From positions 1 through 64,000 of the forward strand of contig CALSPA010000013.1 of the NCBI GenBank assembly GCA_943788115.1: 64,000 nucleotides of DNA. Direction: 5' to 3'. The notes under the pieces are model-generated. The model was not told where the DNA came from and made no database searches. It saw only the letters and a list, made by a program, of their open reading frames with translations. Positions 38,316 to 47,329 of this stretch are shown here, in pieces. Each line of letters opens with the position of its first letter. The stretch's first letter is position 1. The translations under genes and the position numbers were made by a program. The stretch comes from an uncultured Flavobacteriales bacterium (lineage in GTDB: Bacteria > Bacteroidota > Bacteroidia > Flavobacteriales_D > Parvicellaceae).

Positions 38316-39542
38316 TTACTTTGGATCATTAAGTTTTAATTTATGGCCCATTTTATCTTTTTTGGTTTTTAAATATTTTTCATTGTGAATATTGCAATCA
38401 ACTTCAATAGGAACTATTTCAGTTATTTCTAAACCATAACCTATAAGACCTGTTCTCTTTTTAGGATTATTACTTAGAAGTTTCATTTTCTTAATTCCAG
38501 TTGATCTTAAAATCTGTGCACCAACTCCATAATCTCTAGCGTCTCCTTTGAATCCTAGCTTTAAGTTTGCATCTAAGGTATCGTAACCTTCTTCTTGAAG
38601 TTTGTATGCTTTGAGCTTATTAATAAGTCCAATTCCTCTTCCTTCTTGATTCATATATATAATTACTCCTTTACCTTGTTTTTCAATCATTTTCATGGCG
38701 GCAGAAAGCTGATCACCACAATCACACCTAAGAGAGCCTATTATGTCGCCTGTGAAGCAAGATGAGTGAACTCTAACAAGTACACATTCATCTTTGTCCC
38801 ATTCCCCTTTAATCAGCGCTAAATGTTCTTCTCCAGTTGTAGTTTGTTTAAATGCTTTTAATCTGAAATCTCCATATTTTGTAGGCATGTTCACTTCTAC
38901 TAATTCTTCAATTAGCGTTTCATGTTTCATTCTATATGCAATTAAATCTTCAATTGTAATAATACTTAGATTAAATTTAGATGCTATTTCAATTAACTGA
39001 GGAAGCCTGGCCATAGAACCATCTTCATTCATTATTTCTACAATTAATCCTGCAGGTTCAAAACCAGCAAGTCTACTTAAATCAACTGCAGCTTCTGTGT
39101 GTCCAGCTCTTCTTAAAACTCCACCTTTTTTTGCTCTTAGTGGAAATATATGTCCTGGTTTACCTAAATCTTTTGGTTTTGTGCTAGGATCTATCAGGGC
39201 TTGAACTGTTTTCGCTCTGTCTGTAGCAGAGATTCCTGTCGAACATCCTTTACCAATAAGGTCAATTGATACTGTAAATGGTGTGTCAAAATGAGAATTA
39301 TTTGAATCTACCATCATTTCAAGGCCTAGTTCATCACATCTTTCCTCTATAAGAGGGGTGCATATTAGTCCTCTTCCATGTGTGGCCATGAAATTGATTA
39401 ATTCTGGAGTTGCGTTTTTAGCAGCAGTAATAAAATCACCCTCATTTTCTCTGTCTTCATCATCAACAACAATTACTATTTTGCCATTTTTAATGTCTTC
39501 AAGCGCCTCTTCAATGGTGTTCATTTTGTAATCCATATTCAA
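38316..39542 (-). CDS. ribBA: Bifunctional 3,4-dihydroxy-2-butanone-4-phosphate synthase / GTP cyclohydrolase II
   Basis: 408 residues. RibB domain (about 1-205): [38 protein letters not shown]. RibA domain (about 210-400): Zn site [14 protein letters not shown] (C-x10-C-x-C), [30 protein letters not shown]. It supplies both precursors of riboflavin. All catalytic motifs are present in both halves. Upstream in-frame ATGs at codons 1, 3 and 7 leave the exact start open; codon 7 (MNTIEEAL) matches the family best. No riboswitch-like structure precedes it. Confidence 0.95.
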   Translation of the reverse strand: MNMDYKMNTIEEALEDIKNGKIVIVVDDEDRENEGDFITAAKNATPELINFMATHGRGLICTPLIEERCDELGLEMMVDSNNSHFDTPFTVSIDLIGKGCSTGISATDRAKTVQALIDPSTKPKDLGKPGHIFPLRAKKGGVLRRAGHTEAAVDLSRLAGFEPAGLIVEIMNEDGSMARLPQLIEIASKFNLSIITIEDLIAYRMKHETLIEELVEVNMPTKYGDFRLKAFKQTTTGEEHLALIKGEWDKDECVLVRVHSSCFTGDIIGSLRCDCGDQLSAAMKMIEKQGKGVIIYMNQEGRGIGLINKLKAYKLQEEGYDTLDANLKLGFKGDARDYGVGAQILRSTGIKKMKLLSNNPKKRTGLIGYGLEITEIVPIEVDCNIHNEKYLKTKKDKMGHKLKLNDPK

Positions 39543-39581
39543 TATTCTTTAAGTATCTGGTGTAAAATTATAACAATTTAA

Positions 39582-40757
39582 TCAAAATGTATTTTCTTGA
39601 CTAAACATTAATTTATGTAATTCTTTAGATGTTGTTTCCCAATTAAAACTTTCTCTAATGTATTTTCTCCCTTCATTACCAATGTTTAACCTTAATTGTT
39701 CGTCAATTAGTAGGTTTGAAATGTGCTCAATGTATTGATCTGGGTTATTTCCAATTAGAATTTGATGTCCATCCTTAGCTTTTAAAGCTTGATTGGCAAG
39801 TTCTGAAGTAATACATGGAATATTTAGAGCCATAGCTTCTAATAATTTATTTTGTAATCCCGTTCCAATTCTCATTGGAGCTATGAAAATTTTCGCAGAT
39901 AAATAAGATTCTCTAATATCATTGGTCCATCCTAAGATGTCTAAATTTGTGTTTTTAAGTTTTAAAAGCTGATTGGTAGGGTTTGCACCATTAATTAAAA
40001 TTTTAATTTGGGAATTTGTTTTAATTAACCTTGGCAGAAGTTCATGTGCTATAAATAATGCAGCATCAACATTAGGAGCATAGCTTAGGTTTCCGATGAA
40101 AACTAAATCGTATTTTTTTTCAATTTTTTTGGGCTTAAAAAAATCATAATCTATTCCATTTGTAATTATTTTTATACTCTCTTTTTTTTCATGAAAAATA
40201 AATGATCTGTCATTTTCAGAAATAATACAATGATGATCAAAATATTCAAAAGCTAGATTTTCATATTTAACTAATCTTATTGATTCAATTTTTAAAAGTT
40301 GTTTTAACCATCCGCCATTTTTAATTCTGCGTTCAATTCCTTTAGAAAAAGCATCCATGTAGTCCAAAGTTTTGGAGTAGTGGTGTTCATGTTGAACATA
40401 TGGAACACACCTAATAAGCTGGCATAGAATGTGGTCGGGAGTAATTTTATTTATAAGTTTTTTTATCTTTAGGTGAATTGCTCTTTGATAAAAATATTTA
40501 ATCTGAAACGGTTTGTTACTGAATAAACCTAAAAAAAGATTGATTAAAATTTTCCATTTTTTTAGTTTAAACACATTCACTGAATGGCAGTATTTTTCTA
40601 GTTCTAATATTTGCTTGGTTGTGACTTTATTATCAGAAATGGAGATTAGATGAACCTCATTGAGCTTACTTAATTGTTTTATATGGTGGAAAGCTCTTAG
40701 TTTATCTCCTTTGTCTAAAGGAAATGGAAATCTTGAAGTCAGTATTATAATTCGCAT
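39582..40757 (-). CDS. Family 4 glycosyltransferase
   Basis: 391 residues, GT-B fold: N-terminal RFPFPLDKGDKLRAFHHIKQL (acceptor side), KIITNGIDYDFFKP linker, and the C-terminal donor domain VFIGNLSYAPNVDA, ILGWTNDIRESYLSAKIFIAPMRIGTGLQNKLLEAMA. The GTGLQNKLLEAMA helix contacts the nucleotide-sugar. Similar to exopolysaccharide/XrtA-type sugar transferases. It starts 1 base after the 40759-41958 glycosyltransferase ends, so the two are partners in surface glycan or LPS synthesis. Confidence 0.87.
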   Translation of the reverse strand: MRIIILTSRFPFPLDKGDKLRAFHHIKQLSKLNEVHLISISDNKVTTKQILELEKYCHSVNVFKLKKWKILINLFLGLFSNKPFQIKYFYQRAIHLKIKKLINKITPDHILCQLIRCVPYVQHEHHYSKTLDYMDAFSKGIERRIKNGGWLKQLLKIESIRLVKYENLAFEYFDHHCIISENDRSFIFHEKKESIKIITNGIDYDFFKPKKIEKKYDLVFIGNLSYAPNVDAALFIAHELLPRLIKTNSQIKILINGANPTNQLLKLKNTNLDILGWTNDIRESYLSAKIFIAPMRIGTGLQNKLLEAMALNIPCITSELANQALKAKDGHQILIGNNPDQYIEHISNLLIDEQLRLNIGNEGRKYIRESFNWETTSKELHKLMFSQENTF

Positions 40758-40758
40758 G

Positions 40759-41958
40759 TTATACTGATTTGTAAAATTCTAATAAGTTAGAATTTATGAT
40801 TTTATTGTTGTAATAATCACTTACAAATTCTCTTGCATTATTTCCAATAACGTTTATCATTTCAGGGTTTTCAATTAGCATATTTATTACTTGCTTAAAC
40901 TCTTGTAAAGTATTAGCAATAAGTATGTTGTCACCATCTTTGTAATTTATTCCTTCTGCACCAATTTTAGTTGATATAATGGTTTTTCCAAGAGCCATTC
41001 CTTCAATAATTTTAACACGCATACCACCAGCAGATAAAAGGGGAACAATCATTACATCATTATTGTTCATGAAATCAATAGCAGAATCTACTTCTCCATG
41101 ATTAATTATTTGTTCATTATTTTTTTCTAATATCCAATCTGGCATTTTTCTTCCTGCTAAATGTAGGCTTATGTTATTATTTTCTGTAATCATTGTTGGC
41201 CATATTTCTTCAAACAACCAAGTAACTGCTTCTAAATTTGGTTTCCAGTCCATAGATCCAATATGAAAAAAACGAATGTCTTCCTTATTGATTTTCTTTT
41301 TAATAAAGTCATAGTTTTTTATGTCTATACCAAATGGTATAGTTGAAATTGGTTTTTTGCAACCTAGATTTTCATACTTAACTCTGTCTTCTATACTAAT
41401 AGCGGCTATGCCATCGATAGTGTTTAATACATTAGTTTCATATTCTTTTAACTGTTTAGAAAGAATATTAAGGTAAATTTTCTTAGCTGGATTTACTGTT
41501 TTTCTAGCTAACCTTTCCCATATCATATATTCTAAATTATGAGATCTTAAAATTATTTTAGAATTAGAAAATTTTCTTAATGTATGAATGTATGGAGTCA
41601 TAAATAAACTCTCTAAATGAATTATATCAAACTCATTTTCTTTTAATGTTTTAATAAGAAGTGTGTCGAAATCAGGCGAGAAAAATCTGGATATGTTGTA
41701 AGAATCTGAAGTTACTAGATTTGAAAAAGCATCAACTATGTTGAGTTTAGTATCTACAAAAACTCCTTCAATAGCTGTTCTTTGTAAATAGTTTTTAGAT
41801 AGTTTACTTGAGTTAAAAGGATGTTTAATGGTACTTATGGTTAATATCTTAACCTTGCATTTGTTTTTTAATAATCCTTCTGTTGTGTTGTTCATAGATA
41901 TACAACCTCCATCAATAGAGGGTTGAGGTGGTTTATGACACAATTGAAGAATTTTCAT
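40759..41958 (-). CDS. Family 4 glycosyltransferase
   Basis: 399 residues, GT-B: KILQLCHKPPQPSIDGGCISMNNTTEGL at the N-terminus, IIHLESLFMTPY, PFGIDIKNYDF, and donor domain FHIGSMDWKPNLEAVTWL, MIVPLLSAGGMRVKIIEGMALGKTII. It overlaps the stop of the LptF/LptG permease gene by 4 bases, tying it to lipopolysaccharide export genes. The acceptor and sugar are unknown. Confidence 0.87.
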   Translation of the reverse strand: MKILQLCHKPPQPSIDGGCISMNNTTEGLLKNKCKVKILTISTIKHPFNSSKLSKNYLQRTAIEGVFVDTKLNIVDAFSNLVTSDSYNISRFFSPDFDTLLIKTLKENEFDIIHLESLFMTPYIHTLRKFSNSKIILRSHNLEYMIWERLARKTVNPAKKIYLNILSKQLKEYETNVLNTIDGIAAISIEDRVKYENLGCKKPISTIPFGIDIKNYDFIKKKINKEDIRFFHIGSMDWKPNLEAVTWLFEEIWPTMITENNNISLHLAGRKMPDWILEKNNEQIINHGEVDSAIDFMNNNDVMIVPLLSAGGMRVKIIEGMALGKTIISTKIGAEGINYKDGDNILIANTLQEFKQVINMLIENPEMINVIGNNAREFVSDYYNNKIINSNLLEFYKSV

Positions 41959-43412
41959 TTATTTTTCTTTTTTGCGAAAATAGAATTAAAAAACTTTAGG
42001 TAAAATTCAAAGTCAAACAATCTTGAATCTTGGTTAGATTTATAGAAAATAAAAATGGTTATAGGTGTAATTATAAAAGCACTTAGCCACATACCAGTTA
42101 TGGGCTGTAAACTTCCGTTTTCAGCCATTTCTTCTCCAGAACGAGTAAGTATAAAATAAATTAAGAAAAATAATATTGCAATTAGTACAGGCCATCCCAA
42201 TCCACCTTTTTTTACAATTGCTCCTAGAGGTGCTCCAAGGAAAAATAGCATTAATACGGCATAAGAAAGAGTGAATTTCCTGTTCCATTCAATACTCATG
42301 TCTGTTAAATAATTTTGTGTTGATTTATCTTTTTGAATTTCAATTTTAATATGATTTAAAATTTGGTCTGTTCTTCTAATGGCTTTTTTAACTTTTTTAT
42401 CTGTTTTATATGCTAATAATATTGAAGAACTATCTGCAATAATTGGTTTAGCTTTTTTCGATGTGCTGTCTTGAAGCCTAAAAGGACTAAATGAATTTTT
42501 CACGTAGGTGTCTAAACTTTCTTTTCTCAAAAAGATTTCTTTTTCTACAGAATCGTTTAAAACAATAATTTGGTTGATGGAAAGTAAGTATTGTTCTTTT
42601 TGGTATGCATCTTCATTTGATCGTTCAAATTCAAAAGAATTTAAATTAAAATTTAGAGAGGCAGAATCAAAATAGTAACGCATAAACGGCAATTTTGATT
42701 TATCCATTTTAGAGGGGTTCCACTCTTGTATTATTACACCATTTCTTAGCTCAAGTTGTAATTTTGATTTTTTAGCAGAATTTATGATTTTACCACTTTT
42801 AGCCCTAATTATTCTTTTGTAATCTCTAGGGTCTTTTTTGTACGACCAAGCACCTATGGTTTGCTTTTTCATATCTGAATGGTCGTAAATTAGGATGTCT
42901 TTAAATGTGTCTCCTTTTTTATCTTTTTCTTTAACTCTAATTGAGAAATTATCTGATTTGAAAAAAACTCCTGGTTGTAGAGCCAATGAAACTTTCGTGT
43001 TTTGAATATCAGAAATTAATACCCGCATCTTAAAGTTTGCCATGGGCCACAAGTTGTTGGAGAAATAGAAAGCAAAAACAGAAATAAATACCACTAATAC
43101 GGTTAAGGGCTTCATTATTTTAAACAATGAAAGTCCACTCGATTTCATGGCTACTAATTCGTTATGCTCACCTAGACTTCCAAAAGTCATAATAGATGCC
43201 ATTAGAATAGAAAGAGGAAGAGCTACTGGCACCCAATTAGCAGACGCGTAAATCATCAATTCTAAAATGATGTACCATTCAAGTCCTTTACCCATTAAAT
43301 CATCAACATACAACCATAGAAATTGCATGTCTAGGATAAGCATCCAAATAATAAAATTTAAGATAAATGGACCTAAGAATGATTTAATAACAACCCAGCC
43401 TAGTTTTTTCAA
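41955..43412 (-). CDS. LptF/LptG-family (YjgP/YjgQ) lipopolysaccharide export permease
   Basis: 485 residues. Three N-terminal membrane helices (about 14-30, 55-75, 100-120), FGSLGEHNELVAMKSSGLSLFKIMKPL (the cytoplasmic coupling segment of the family), a long periplasmic beta-jellyroll region (about 130-390) and three C-terminal helices (AVLMLFFLGAPLGAIVKKGGLGWPV...). With a paralogue and LptB it extracts LPS from the inner membrane. The periplasmic insert is longer than in E. coli LptF/G, which is usual in Bacteroidota. First gene of the LPS-linked operon with the two glycosyltransferases. Confidence 0.9.
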   Translation of the reverse strand: MKKLGWVVIKSFLGPFILNFIIWMLILDMQFLWLYVDDLMGKGLEWYIILELMIYASANWVPVALPLSILMASIMTFGSLGEHNELVAMKSSGLSLFKIMKPLTVLVVFISVFAFYFSNNLWPMANFKMRVLISDIQNTKVSLALQPGVFFKSDNFSIRVKEKDKKGDTFKDILIYDHSDMKKQTIGAWSYKKDPRDYKRIIRAKSGKIINSAKKSKLQLELRNGVIIQEWNPSKMDKSKLPFMRYYFDSASLNFNLNSFEFERSNEDAYQKEQYLLSINQIIVLNDSVEKEIFLRKESLDTYVKNSFSPFRLQDSTSKKAKPIIADSSSILLAYKTDKKVKKAIRRTDQILNHIKIEIQKDKSTQNYLTDMSIEWNRKFTLSYAVLMLFFLGAPLGAIVKKGGLGWPVLIAILFFLIYFILTRSGEEMAENGSLQPITGMWLSAFIITPITIFIFYKSNQDSRLFDFEFYLKFFNSIFAKKKNK

Positions 43413-43454
43413 TACGTTTATTTAGAAATGATAACGAAAGATAGCGGATATTTG

Positions 43455-43841
43455 TTATCCACCAATGGCTTGCTTTAGCTTACTTATGCTATTGTCCCAC
43501 ATTAAAGCAACTTCATCAACTTCATCATCTTCAGCGAAATCGGTAATTAAAAGAGCAACATCTTTAGTAAGGTCATCTATTTTAATAGCCATTTGGAAAT
43601 AATAATCTTCACCCTCATCATCTTCCCATTGAAAACGAATTGAATCTTTTTTAGATTTCATAAGCTTAGCATTTTCTTCGCTTCTGTCCCAAAAGAAAGT
43701 AAAGGTGTCATCTTTGATGTTAACATCATTAGCAAACCATTCAGATAAACCGCTAGGAGTGCTTAAGCAAGTAAATAATATATTAGGAGAAGTATTAATT
43801 ATGTACTCCAATTCTACTTTAATTTTTTGCATTGTATTCAT
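43455..43841 (-). CDS. START-like (SRPBCC/AHSA1-type) domain protein
   Basis: 128 residues: KVELEYIINTSPNILFTCLSTPSGLSEWFANDVN, then FFWDRSEENAKLM and a C-terminal helix MWDNSISKLKQAIGG. This is the Bacteroidota START-like family with a hydrophobic pocket and very acidic loops (DDEGEDYYF, DFAEDDEVDEV). Ligand unknown. It lies 42 bases upstream of the LptF/G gene on the same strand. Starts at either of two ATGs (codon 1 or 4). Confidence 0.8.
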   Translation of the reverse strand: MNTMQKIKVELEYIINTSPNILFTCLSTPSGLSEWFANDVNIKDDTFTFFWDRSEENAKLMKSKKDSIRFQWEDDEGEDYYFQMAIKIDDLTKDVALLITDFAEDDEVDEVALMWDNSISKLKQAIGG

Positions 43842-43977
43842 TGTTCAAATTTCTTTTGAAAAACTCAAAAAGTGAATATAGAAAAAAAATGAAGTCACAA
43901 AAATATATTTTAAGAAAAAGTTAAATAAACTTCAATTTATTAAGATGAAAATTTAGGAAAAACAAAACTGAATTATA

Positions 43978-43985
43978 TATATTTG
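43978..43985 (+). promoter_or_regulatory. -7 promoter element of the tRNA-Met gene
   Basis: TATATTTG fits the Bacteroidota TAnnTTTG consensus exactly and ends 15 bases before the tRNA 5' end, a normal distance. No clear TTTG is found at -33. Confidence 0.6.
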
Positions 43986-44000
43986 CGCCCTTAATGATTA

Positions 44001-44077
44001 GGCGCGGTAGCTCAGTTGGTTAGAGCGCAGGATTCATAACCCTGAGGTCGGGAGTTCAAATCTCCCTCGCGCCACCA
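44001..44077 (+). tRNA. tRNA-Met (CAT)
   Basis: A full cloverleaf. Acceptor GGCGCGG pairs with TCGCGCC (one G-T), the D arm contains AGCTCAGTTGGTTAGAGC, the anticodon loop ATTCATAAC has anticodon CAT, the T arm is GGGAGTTCAAATCTCCC, and CCA is encoded at 44075-44077. The G1-C72 pair makes it an elongator, not the initiator. A tRNA-Ile with CAT modified to lysidine is the alternative that sequence alone cannot exclude. Confidence 0.95.
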
Positions 44078-44096
44078 AGACAATCACTTGTAAATG

Positions 44097-44128
44097 AAGG
44101 TTTTAAGATGTTTCTTAGAACCTTTTTT
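44097..44128 (+). terminator. Intrinsic terminator after tRNA-Met
   Basis: AAGGTT-T-TAAG (44097-44107) pairs with CTTA-G-AACCTT (44114-44124) across a 6-base loop: ten pairs plus a T-G wobble, followed by a T tract. It lies 20 bases past the tRNA 3' end. Confidence 0.8.
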
Positions 44129-44205
44129 GTTTTTAGGATCCTCTTGTGCTAGGAATTGTGGTAGGTCTTGTGCTAGGAGTTATTTTTAATCTGATGCTAT
44201 AATCT

Positions 44206-44568
44206 TTAATAAAAAGTCAAGCCAAATTGATTATTACAGCCTAACCTTTCCAATTTTCTTTTGTTTTTTTTGGGGATATTAATTTCAATTATATCTCCTG
44301 TTTTGCAATGACAAGCAAAACACAATTCTACTTTTGAAGAATCAAATTTAGATGAAATATAATTTGCTGTAATTCCCTCGTGTGTTAGGTATTCATAAAT
44401 TCCTTGATGATATCCCTCAATAGTAAACGTGTCTAGATTAATGTGTTCGTCCCAAGGGTTAGAACAACCTGTTTGATCCCAGCGTAGCGTTACTGCTTCG
44501 TTTTTGTTACAGGAAGAAATTAAGAAAGTAATAGAAATTAATGGTATAAATAATTTTGAAATTTTCAT
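44206..44568 (-). CDS. Small lipoprotein of unknown function
   Basis: 120 residues with a clear lipoprotein leader ending LISSC (Cys about residue 20), then CSNPWDEH and CFACHCKTGDIIEI. The pattern WDQTGCSNPW occurs in flavobacterial lipoproteins of unknown role. Four Cys in the mature part could form disulfides or bind a metal. It lies alone, between tRNA-Met and the duplicated tRNA 3' half. Confidence 0.6.
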   Translation of the reverse strand: MKISKLFIPLISITFLISSCNKNEAVTLRWDQTGCSNPWDEHINLDTFTIEGYHQGIYEYLTHEGITANYISSKFDSSKVELCFACHCKTGDIIEINIPKKNKRKLERLGCNNQFGLTFY

Positions 44569-44657
44569 ATTATAATAACGTTTTTAGTGTTAAATTATTA
44601 TATAAAACTTTAAATAAAAAAAATGATATTTTTTAGTTTAAAAATAGGTCAACTCGA

Positions 44658-44701
44658 GATTCACAACCCTGAGTTCGGGAGTTCAAATTTCCCTCGCGCC
44701 A
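44658..44701 (+). pseudogene. Duplicated 3' half of tRNA-Met
   Basis: From GATTCACAACCCTGAG through GGGAGTTCAAATTTCCC to CTCGCGCCA it matches the 3' 44 or so bases of the tRNA at 44031-44074 with three differences, one of them a base loss (GAG-TTCG versus GAGGTCG). The D arm and 5' acceptor strand are missing, so it cannot fold into a tRNA. It looks like an attachment-site or recombination footprint. Confidence 0.8.
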
Positions 44702-44772
44702 TGAGTTATGGAGAGATAACAGAAGAGATTAGGGTAGTGAGGGATTAGTAAAAATTTTGCTGTGAATTATCT

Positions 44773-46056
44773 CTATTTCAACCTCAGCTGTCCATTTCTA
44801 ACTCTTTGAGGGTGGTTCCCTACAGAAATTTCAGCAATTACTTTTGCCGTAGTGTAATCAACTACCGAAACTTTGTCAAGACCGCTTATTGAAACGTAAG
44901 CTTTTGTTCCGTCTTTACTAGAAGTTGTCCAATAGGGCTTTGCTGCTTTGGGATCATCAGAAAGTGTAATAATTTGGTATTCAAAGCTCTCTCTCTCTAT
45001 TACAGCTATGTAGCCATCCATAGTGCCAGCTACACATATGGTTTTATCATCTCCGCTAATGGCAATACCATGATGTCCAGAATTTAAAACATGGTCTCCA
45101 AGTGCTAGGTCTTTATTTGCTTCTGGGATTGGTAGTTCTAGTTTTCGAGTTATTTTATCATTTTCTATATCGTACTCGAAAAAACCATGGAACAAGGAAA
45201 TTTGTAAATAGGCAAATTTTTCATCTTTAGTAATGGCCATAGGGCGTACAGCTCTATCGATCCAATCAAACCCAGCTTCTTCGAGCTTTTCTTTCATGTC
45301 TACTCTACGAATAACCTCATAGGTTTTGGCATCAACAATCTGAAACCAACGATCACCTTTCATGAAATCTAAAAGTGGTGAAGCTATAAAGACTTTACCG
45401 ATACAGGCATGGTATATTTTTTTACCATCTTCAGAATACGTGTTTTCATGAGGTTGGTCTCCAGACTCAAATTCACCTACAATTTTTCCTATTGAAACAT
45501 CAATGGCATGTACCTTTCTTGCTGTTGATGCAGAAACTAAAAATGTTTTTCCATCTGGAGATATGGCCGAATGATCGGCTCTAAGCCCATCTACTGGACA
45601 TCGCCAAGCAATTTCACCAGAATTAATATCTAAGGCAACAACGTCTGCAAAACTTGGTCTTGATGCATAAATGTACCTGCCATCGTTTGATGTAAACATG
45701 TCGTCTACTAGTTGATCATTGCCCTGACCAATAAATTCGCGGATGAAACCTGCAGTAATCCTGCGTTTAAATCCAGAATAGATTTCCTCAAACCGTTCTT
45801 CTCGGTCGGGCATAACGCTTATTTTTTTTATAATCTGGTAGGTTTTTGGATCGAAAATGGTAATTACCCCATCCCAGTTGTTTCCTGTTACTACAACATC
45901 TTTTAAAGGGATGCTGTCATGAATTGTTGCAGCATTTTTTTCTGGGCTAATGGGGAATGAAGGATATTCTCTTTCAGGTCTTTGACCTAAGTTGTAAAGA
46001 AAGATGGCAAAAATTACCAATACGATAAATAATAATCCTAAAAGTTTTTTTTTCAT
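44773..46056 (-). CDS. YVTN/YncE-type beta-propeller protein, membrane-anchored or exported
   Basis: 427 residues with an N-terminal hydrophobic segment (about 4-22, LLGLLFIVLVIFAIFLY) acting as signal or anchor, then seven-bladed propeller repeats: DGVITIFDPKTYQIIKKISV, MFTSNDGRYIYASRPSFADVVALD, AISPDGKTFLVSASTARKVHAID, YSEDGKKIYHACIGKVFIAS, MAITKDEKFAYLQIS, AISGDDKTICVAGTMDG, SKDGTKAYVSISGLDKVSVVD. Such proteins bind ligands or act in respiratory or metal pathways; the function is not clear here. Sampled 60-base lines are 32-47% G+C, well above neighbouring genes (23-30%), which suggests transfer. It lies just past the tRNA 3' remnant. Confidence 0.85.
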   Translation of the reverse strand: MKKKLLGLLFIVLVIFAIFLYNLGQRPEREYPSFPISPEKNAATIHDSIPLKDVVVTGNNWDGVITIFDPKTYQIIKKISVMPDREERFEEIYSGFKRRITAGFIREFIGQGNDQLVDDMFTSNDGRYIYASRPSFADVVALDINSGEIAWRCPVDGLRADHSAISPDGKTFLVSASTARKVHAIDVSIGKIVGEFESGDQPHENTYSEDGKKIYHACIGKVFIASPLLDFMKGDRWFQIVDAKTYEVIRRVDMKEKLEEAGFDWIDRAVRPMAITKDEKFAYLQISLFHGFFEYDIENDKITRKLELPIPEANKDLALGDHVLNSGHHGIAISGDDKTICVAGTMDGYIAVIERESFEYQIITLSDDPKAAKPYWTTSSKDGTKAYVSISGLDKVSVVDYTTAKVIAEISVGNHPQRVRNGQLRLK

Positions 46057-46271
46057 ATGAGTAAATTGTTATTGCCTACAATTCATTTAAAAGAGTATTA
46101 GAAATATTGTGAAGTTATGAAATTTTCAATTTGTTCAATCGAATTGGTTTCCACATTATTAAATTTTCATATGAAGATGTGTTTGTATAGTTTAAGGGAG
46201 TTTTAGTTTAGTATAAGCTAATTTTCATTTAACTTATAGTACCCTTTTCAATTGTTTTTATTACATAAAGT

Positions 46272-47213
46272 ATGAGAGCTGTTCTTATACTTTTATTTAT
46301 TGCTGTTTGTTCTTTTGGTCTAAAGGCGCAATCTAAAATTTCTGTAAAGCTCAATAGCGTTTATGAAACGGGTAATTATAAAAAGCTCCATAAAAGAGCA
46401 GTAAGGGCAGCTCAAAAAAATAAAAAAGACCCAGTAGCTTATTATTACATTTCTTTGGCCAACTACGGGCTTTACAAACAATTCAATTACAGATCTAATT
46501 TGAGTTATTCAATTGTTAATTTAAAAAAGGCTAGGAAATACGATAAAAACGCATTTTACTGGAAAGCTCTTGAGAATAATTTTTCTGCATTAAAAAAATC
46601 AATGGCTTCTCAAGCAACTTTTTACTTTAGAAAAAACAAAAATAAATCTTTACAGTTTTGTAAGAACTACACATTAATTTTTGGAGACTCTCTAGCAGAG
46701 CATGCTAATCTTGAGGAATTAAGTAATCAACCCATAAAAAGAAGAAGTACATTAAACCCCTCACTATCCATAATTAAAAGCTCGTCTGCAAAGAGAGATT
46801 CCATGAAATACATTGCCCATTCTTGCATAGGAATACCATATAAATGGGCAGGGGAGTCCAAAAAAGGATTTGACTGTTCGGGCTTTGTTAAATACGTATA
46901 TGATTATGTAGGTGTAAAGCTTCCTCATAATGCCACCAAAATTGCTCATTTAGGAAAAGAAGTTTCAGGAAAATCGGCTCAAACCGGAGATGTTATTTTA
47001 TTTGGATCTAAAAATGAAAATGGTTTTAGAGCCTACCATTCTGGGATAATATATGAGAATGAAAATGGTGAAATCAAGTTAATTCATTCCATTACTAAAG
47101 GGGTGCATATTACTTCAGATTATGATAGGTATTGGAAAGAACGAACTCTTTTTATAAAAAATATAATTGACTACCCAAAATTAAACAATGAGCTTACGCT
47201 GAAATCCTATTAA
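46272..47213 (+). CDS. Exported NlpC/P60 (C40) peptidase with an N-terminal helical domain
   Basis: 313 residues: signal peptide 1-20, a helical TPR-like domain (about 22-150: ...DPVAYYYISLANYGLYKQ, NLKKARKYDKNAFYWKALE), then the NlpC/P60 domain (about 178-300) with C202 in KGFDCSGFVKYVY, H256 in YHSGI and H272 in LIHSI as the catalytic triad. It should hydrolyse D-glutamyl-linked peptides in the cell wall. It heads a run of exported proteins that includes two CAP-domain proteins, one with a comparable helical N-terminus. Confidence 0.9.
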   Translation: MRAVLILLFIAVCSFGLKAQSKISVKLNSVYETGNYKKLHKRAVRAAQKNKKDPVAYYYISLANYGLYKQFNYRSNLSYSIVNLKKARKYDKNAFYWKALENNFSALKKSMASQATFYFRKNKNKSLQFCKNYTLIFGDSLAEHANLEELSNQPIKRRSTLNPSLSIIKSSSAKRDSMKYIAHSCIGIPYKWAGESKKGFDCSGFVKYVYDYVGVKLPHNATKIAHLGKEVSGKSAQTGDVILFGSKNENGFRAYHSGIIYENENGEIKLIHSITKGVHITSDYDRYWKERTLFIKNIIDYPKLNNELTLKSY

Positions 47214-47233
47214 TTTTTAAAATTAATTTAATT

Positions 47234-47249
47234 AAAAATGTTCCTTTTT
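47234..47249. repeat. 16-base repeat AAAAATGTTCCTTTTT, copy 1
   Basis: It lies 20 bases after the NlpC/P60 stop. The identical sequence occurs after the CAP gene at 47927-47942. It is too A/T-rich to be a normal terminator stem, though the A5...T5 ends could pair. Confidence 0.5.
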
Positions 47250-47329
47250 AGTATTGATGCATTACACTACAAAACAAACGCCTATAGAGAAATCATTACG
47301 CTTACCATTATTCACTTAAACATTAAGCT

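Noticed and set aside
39543..39581. FMN riboswitch before ribBA
   Set aside because: Only 39 bases separate ribBA from the next gene and no FMN aptamer-like structure is visible.
44658..44701. Second tRNA-Met gene
   Set aside because: Only the 3' half is present. The D arm and 5' acceptor strand are missing and one base of the anticodon-stem/variable region is lost.
43990..46060. Active integrative element at tRNA-Met
   Set aside because: No integrase, excisionase or transfer gene is present between or near the tRNA copies; only a footprint can be claimed.
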